From positions 1 through 38,916 of the forward strand of contig JAGLOP010000019.1 of assembly GCA_023138835.1 (NCBI GenBank): a stretch of 38,916 bases of DNA, read 5' to 3'. This document shows positions 33,982 through 38,916 of the stretch, one piece after another. The notes below the pieces were generated by a model. It searched no databases. It was not told where the DNA came from and worked only from the letters and a program-made list of their open reading frames with translations. This stretch comes from Arcobacteraceae bacterium. GTDB taxonomy: Bacteria > Campylobacterota > Campylobacteria > Campylobacterales > Arcobacteraceae. Position 1 is the first letter of the stretch. Each line of letters begins with the position of its first letter. Both the position numbers and the translations under genes were made by a program.

Positions 33982-34002
33982 AAAAATTAATTAGAGAAAT
34001 AA

Positions 34003-36327
<2,325 letters not shown>

Positions 36328-36341
36328 GTAGGAAGTTATTT

Positions 36342-36719
36342 ATGAAGTATGGTGAAAAAGAGATAAAAGCATTTGATATAAAAAGTAAAGAGAACTTTTG
36401 GCCGAATGAACATAAAAAAAATTATACTATTAAAATAGAGTTACCGGAATTTATGTGTAAGTGTCCACGAAGTGGTTACCCTGATTTTGCAAATATAAAG
36501 CTAGAATATACTCCAAATAAAAAAGTTATTGAGTTAAAAGCTTTAAAACTTTATATAAATTCTTTTATGGATAGACATATATCACATGAGAATAGTGCAA
36601 ATGAGATTTTTGATGCTTTATATGACGGATTAAAACCAAGATGGTTAAAAATTATTGCAGATTTTAATCCTCGAGGTAATGTTCATACAATAATTGAAAT
36701 AGACAGTAGTAAAAATTAA
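36342..36719 (+). CDS. queF: NADPH-dependent 7-cyano-7-deazaguanine reductase QueF
   Basis: QueF reduces preQ0 to preQ1 in queuosine (tRNA modification) biosynthesis. The 125-aa protein is the short, single-domain type. The catalytic cysteine is Cys41 in FMCKCPRSGYPDF, the following Asp48 is the proton donor, and IELKALKLYINSF (63-75) is the family signature, with SHEN at 81-84. An extra cysteine, Cys39, sits two residues before the nucleophile. AGGAAG precedes the ATG. Position directly after gyrB is common in Arcobacter and Sulfurimonas. Confidence 0.95.
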   Translation: MKYGEKEIKAFDIKSKENFWPNEHKKNYTIKIELPEFMCKCPRSGYPDFANIKLEYTPNKKVIELKALKLYINSFMDRHISHENSANEIFDALYDGLKPRWLKIIADFNPRGNVHTIIEIDSSKN

Positions 36720-36730
36720 AAGGATATGAT

Positions 36731-37330
36731 GTGGAAAGATTAGTATCAAGTAGTGAAGCTGCACAAATACTAGGTCTTTCTTTACAAGGTGTTCATTATC
36801 GTATTAAACAGGGTAAATTAAAATCAAAAAAAACAGATGGTAAAATTTTTGTTTATCTTGATGATACTGTTATAAAAACCAAACAAATATCTAATAATAA
36901 AGATAATCTTGATAATTTGTTAATAGTAAAAGATGAGCAAATTTTATTTTTAAAAAAATCACTTAAATGGATGAAAAAACAATATAAAAGCGAAATTAAC
37001 AGACTTGAGAAAAATCAAGATAAAATAGTAGAAGTTTTTCAAAGTGAAATAAATTTATTACAATCTGCTTTTAATGAGATGAGAAATATTTATCAAATTT
37101 CTGATAAATTAAATTCCACCTCATCTAATAATGAAAAAAAAGAATCATTTGAATTTAGAATGATGGATATTAAAGATTTTTTTATTTTTATGAAACAAAA
37201 CAATAAAAGTGATATGGAAATAAAATCAATTATACTTGATAGGATAAAGCAAGGTGATAAAAGATTTATTTTTAACAGACAAACAAAAGAAGTAATTATT
37301 TATAAAAGTGATTTTATAGATTTAATTTAA
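36731..37330 (+). CDS. HTH DNA-binding protein with long coiled coil, function unknown
   Basis: A 199-aa protein. Residues 1-50 form an excisionase/MerR-like helix-turn-helix (SSEAAQILGLSLQGVHYRI, then KLKSKKTDGKIFVY as the wing). A long charged coiled coil follows (about 68-125), then a short C-terminal domain (about 140-199). The start is GTG at 36731 with AGGA 6 bases upstream. It follows queF by 11 bases and should be co-transcribed with gyrB-queF. Its place next to the origin region could suggest a chromosome-related or autoregulatory role, but there is no direct evidence. Confidence 0.7.
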   Translation: MERLVSSSEAAQILGLSLQGVHYRIKQGKLKSKKTDGKIFVYLDDTVIKTKQISNNKDNLDNLLIVKDEQILFLKKSLKWMKKQYKSEINRLEKNQDKIVEVFQSEINLLQSAFNEMRNIYQISDKLNSTSSNNEKKESFEFRMMDIKDFFIFMKQNNKSDMEIKSIILDRIKQGDKRFIFNRQTKEVIIYKSDFIDLI

Positions 37331-37342
37331 ATAATGCAAGAA

Positions 37343-37371
37343 ATATTTTTACTTTTATTTAGTAAAAATAT
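37343..37371. terminator. Bidirectional hairpin between convergent genes
   Basis: ATATTTTTACT (37343-37353) and AGTAAAAATAT (37361-37371) form a perfect 11-bp stem with a TTTATTT loop that contains the stop codon of the PIN-PhoH gene. T-rich or A-rich flanks suit termination on either strand. Confidence 0.6.
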
Positions 37372-38746
37372 CTTCTGCCCAAGCTGTTATTGGTCCCCTT
37401 AAAACTTTTTTCAGTTTTATAGCAAATATATTTATTAATTCACTTTTTTCTTTTGTGGATTTTAAAATAGTAGTAAGTGAATTTGTATATTTGTTTACAT
37501 AAAAATTATCAATTTGTTTGTTACTTCCTAAGATAATCACTTTACAGCTATTGTCTATTCTGCTCATTACCATTTGCATAGTTTTATTACTCATATTTTG
37601 AGCTTCATCAATAATAATAAATGAGTTAGATAAAGTACGACCTCTCATCTCCCCTACCCACATGGTTTCGATCCCATAATTTTCTATCATAGTTTCTATT
37701 CTTAATGCAACTTCTTTTTCGTCTAATTCTTTGTACTGTAGTTTGTCTTTATTTGCATGTTTCTTTTTGTGTTCACTTCTAACCATATGATTTAAACTAT
37801 CCATTAAAGGATGATTATAAATTAGAAATTTTTCTTCTAACCCAGGCAGATAGCCTACATCTTCACCTTTGTCTAAAGATTCAATTGAGTTTCTGATATA
37901 TATAATTTTTTGGTATTGTTTTTTTCTTACAAGTTTAATCGCACCACTTAAACCTAATAATGTTTTACCACTTCCAGCTTTTGCATCAACAACTAAAATA
38001 TTAAAATATGGTTCATTTATAGCATTTGAGAAAAATAATTGTTCTTTATTTAGTGGTGTTATAATTTGATTTCGAATCTCTACTTCATCTAATATTTGTA
38101 TCTTTTGATGCTCTATTGTTGCTAATACAACTTGATCTGAATTTTTTACATTAAAACAATACGAAAAATTATGATACTTGTAGTTTGTATCATAGTTTGT
38201 AATATTTTGATTGTTCAGATTTTCAAGGTCATCAAAGTTTATTTGAATATTTTTAACAAATTCATAGTCAAACTCTTCTTTGCTGCCTTGCAGAGAGTTT
38301 GCTTTTAAGCCTACAGATATAGCACGAATTCTTGCCATAATATCTAAAGATAAAAATTCAACTTCTTTAGTGTAGTGTTGAGAACTAAATGAAGCTAACT
38401 CTATAATCTTTCTATCATTAAATATATTAAGTGCTGTATTATTAGATTTTACATCATACTGTTCTTTTGAAATTACATCAATTATTGTTTTATCTATATT
38501 CATTGATATAATTTTATGGTTATTTATTGTTTTAGTTGATGTTACTGTTGTATTTTCTAGAATTCTTGCAAATTCTCTTGCTTGGAAATTTATCTCATCA
38601 AAACCGCTTTTTTTGCTATCTATTTCATCTAAGACTGTTTCTGGAATGATGACTAGATTTATACCATTTTGCGACAGTTTAAATAGGTTTGTAGCGTCTT
38701 CAAGTATAATATTGGTATCTAATACAAAATATTTAGAAAAACTCAT
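37355..38746 (-). CDS. PIN-PhoH fusion protein (PhoH2-type RNase/ATPase)
   Basis: A 463-aa protein joining an N-terminal PIN nuclease domain (about 1-150; YFVLDTNIILED with Asp10, later acidic residues such as FLSLDIMARI) to a C-terminal PhoH ATPase. Walker A is DAKAGSGKTL (254-263), with Ala and Ser in place of the usual GPAGTGKT residues. Walker B is FIIIDEAQNM (376-385), preceded by MRGRTLSN and followed by MVMSRIDNSCKVIILGS. PhoH2 proteins unwind and cut RNA in mycobacteria; some are toxin-antitoxin pairs, but no antitoxin ORF is adjacent here. The start overlaps the upstream hemJ-like stop by one base (TAATG). Confidence 0.9.
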   Translation of the reverse strand: MSFSKYFVLDTNIILEDATNLFKLSQNGINLVIIPETVLDEIDSKKSGFDEINFQAREFARILENTTVTSTKTINNHKIISMNIDKTIIDVISKEQYDVKSNNTALNIFNDRKIIELASFSSQHYTKEVEFLSLDIMARIRAISVGLKANSLQGSKEEFDYEFVKNIQINFDDLENLNNQNITNYDTNYKYHNFSYCFNVKNSDQVVLATIEHQKIQILDEVEIRNQIITPLNKEQLFFSNAINEPYFNILVVDAKAGSGKTLLGLSGAIKLVRKKQYQKIIYIRNSIESLDKGEDVGYLPGLEEKFLIYNHPLMDSLNHMVRSEHKKKHANKDKLQYKELDEKEVALRIETMIENYGIETMWVGEMRGRTLSNSFIIIDEAQNMSNKTMQMVMSRIDNSCKVIILGSNKQIDNFYVNKYTNSLTTILKSTKEKSELINIFAIKLKKVLRGPITAWAEDIFTK

Positions 38747-38916
38747 TAAGCATCTTTTTGAGTTTGTTTTAAAACTCTATAAATTACAAAAGCCCCTATG
38801 CCTAATGTTATAAAAGTAAAAGCAAAAGAAAATGTTTTTGTGATTACATATCCTACAATTAATAGTGACAATACAGTTGGCACTTCATTATAAGCTCTAA
38901 AAAAGTTTCCACTTTT
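38746..38916 (-). CDS. HemJ/CopD-family membrane protein, C-terminal fragment
   Basis: The last 56 codons of a gene that enters from the right edge. The sequence includes FFRAYNEVPTVLSLLIVGYV, which matches the conserved FFRxxNExPT motif of HemJ-type protoporphyrinogen oxidases and related CopD-family proteins. One further membrane segment and the tail KQTQKDA follow. HemJ oxidises protoporphyrinogen IX in haem synthesis. Only the C-terminus is visible, so HemJ versus another CopD-like protein is not settled. Its stop shares a base with the start of the PIN-PhoH gene. Confidence 0.7.
   Translation of the reverse strand, partial: KSGNFFRAYNEVPTVLSLLIVGYVITKTFSFAFTFITLGIGAFVIYRVLKQTQKDA

Overview
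The window is AT-rich chromosomal DNA from a member of the Campylobacterota, most likely the Arcobacter group. The evidence is the gene order dnaA-dnaN-gyrB-queF, thyX as thymidylate synthase, a class II DAHP synthase, histidine kinases with the 'AHQWRQPL' H-box, a UPF0323 lipoprotein, and promoters that show a clear TATAAT -10 box but rarely a -35 box. It contains the replication initiation region: dnaA, a DnaA-box cluster between dnaA and dnaN (probable oriC), dnaN and gyrB. No rRNA, tRNA, complete insertion sequence or CRISPR array was seen. No gene-free stretch exceeds 300 bases.

Layout. 1-2.6 kb: start of typA, thyX, and rnr convergent with thyX. 2.7-5.5 kb: a secreted solute-binding protein coupled to a membrane histidine kinase, with no transporter genes. 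5.5-8.9 kb (minus strand): an OmpR-type response regulator and kinase run directly into secF, followed by a 31-codon membrane-peptide ORF and a 98-aa orphan. Two nearly identical 34-bp sites lie upstream of the regulator and upstream of the orphan. 9.0-12 kb: ilvC, a REP-like hairpin, a YibQ-type deacetylase-fold protein and dprA. 12-16.4 kb (minus strand): a tightly overlapping run of COG3400 protein, aminotransferase (probably DapC), unknown protein and murC. 16.4-20.2 kb: small membrane protein, transaldolase, class II DAHP synthase and a DmpG-like aldolase. The transaldolase and DAHP synthase fit together as supply and use of erythrose 4-phosphate. 20.2-21.4 kb (minus strand): an HI0933-family flavoprotein.

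21.4-23.5 kb looks acquired. Imperfect 24-bp direct repeats flank two genes of unknown function, an integron attC-like hairpin and a small GNAT acetyltransferase. One of the unknown genes is a lipoprotein whose only well-placed start codon is ATA. No integron integrase is present, so this resembles an isolated cassette remnant.

23.6-30.5 kb: an operon of a ferritin-like helical protein, a UPF0323 lipoprotein and a glutathionylspermidine-synthase-family ligase; then mtnK, a terminator, a RhuM-family gene, mtnA and tpiA. 30.5-38.9 kb: fabI, dnaA, oriC, dnaN, gyrB, queF and a HTH/coiled-coil protein, convergent with a PIN-PhoH protein whose start overlaps the end of a HemJ/CopD-type membrane protein.

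The strongest candidates for something new are the attC-bearing island with its ATA-start lipoprotein, the paired 34-bp sites linked to a regulator-kinase-secF operon with a membrane micro-ORF, and the binding protein/kinase pair without a transporter.
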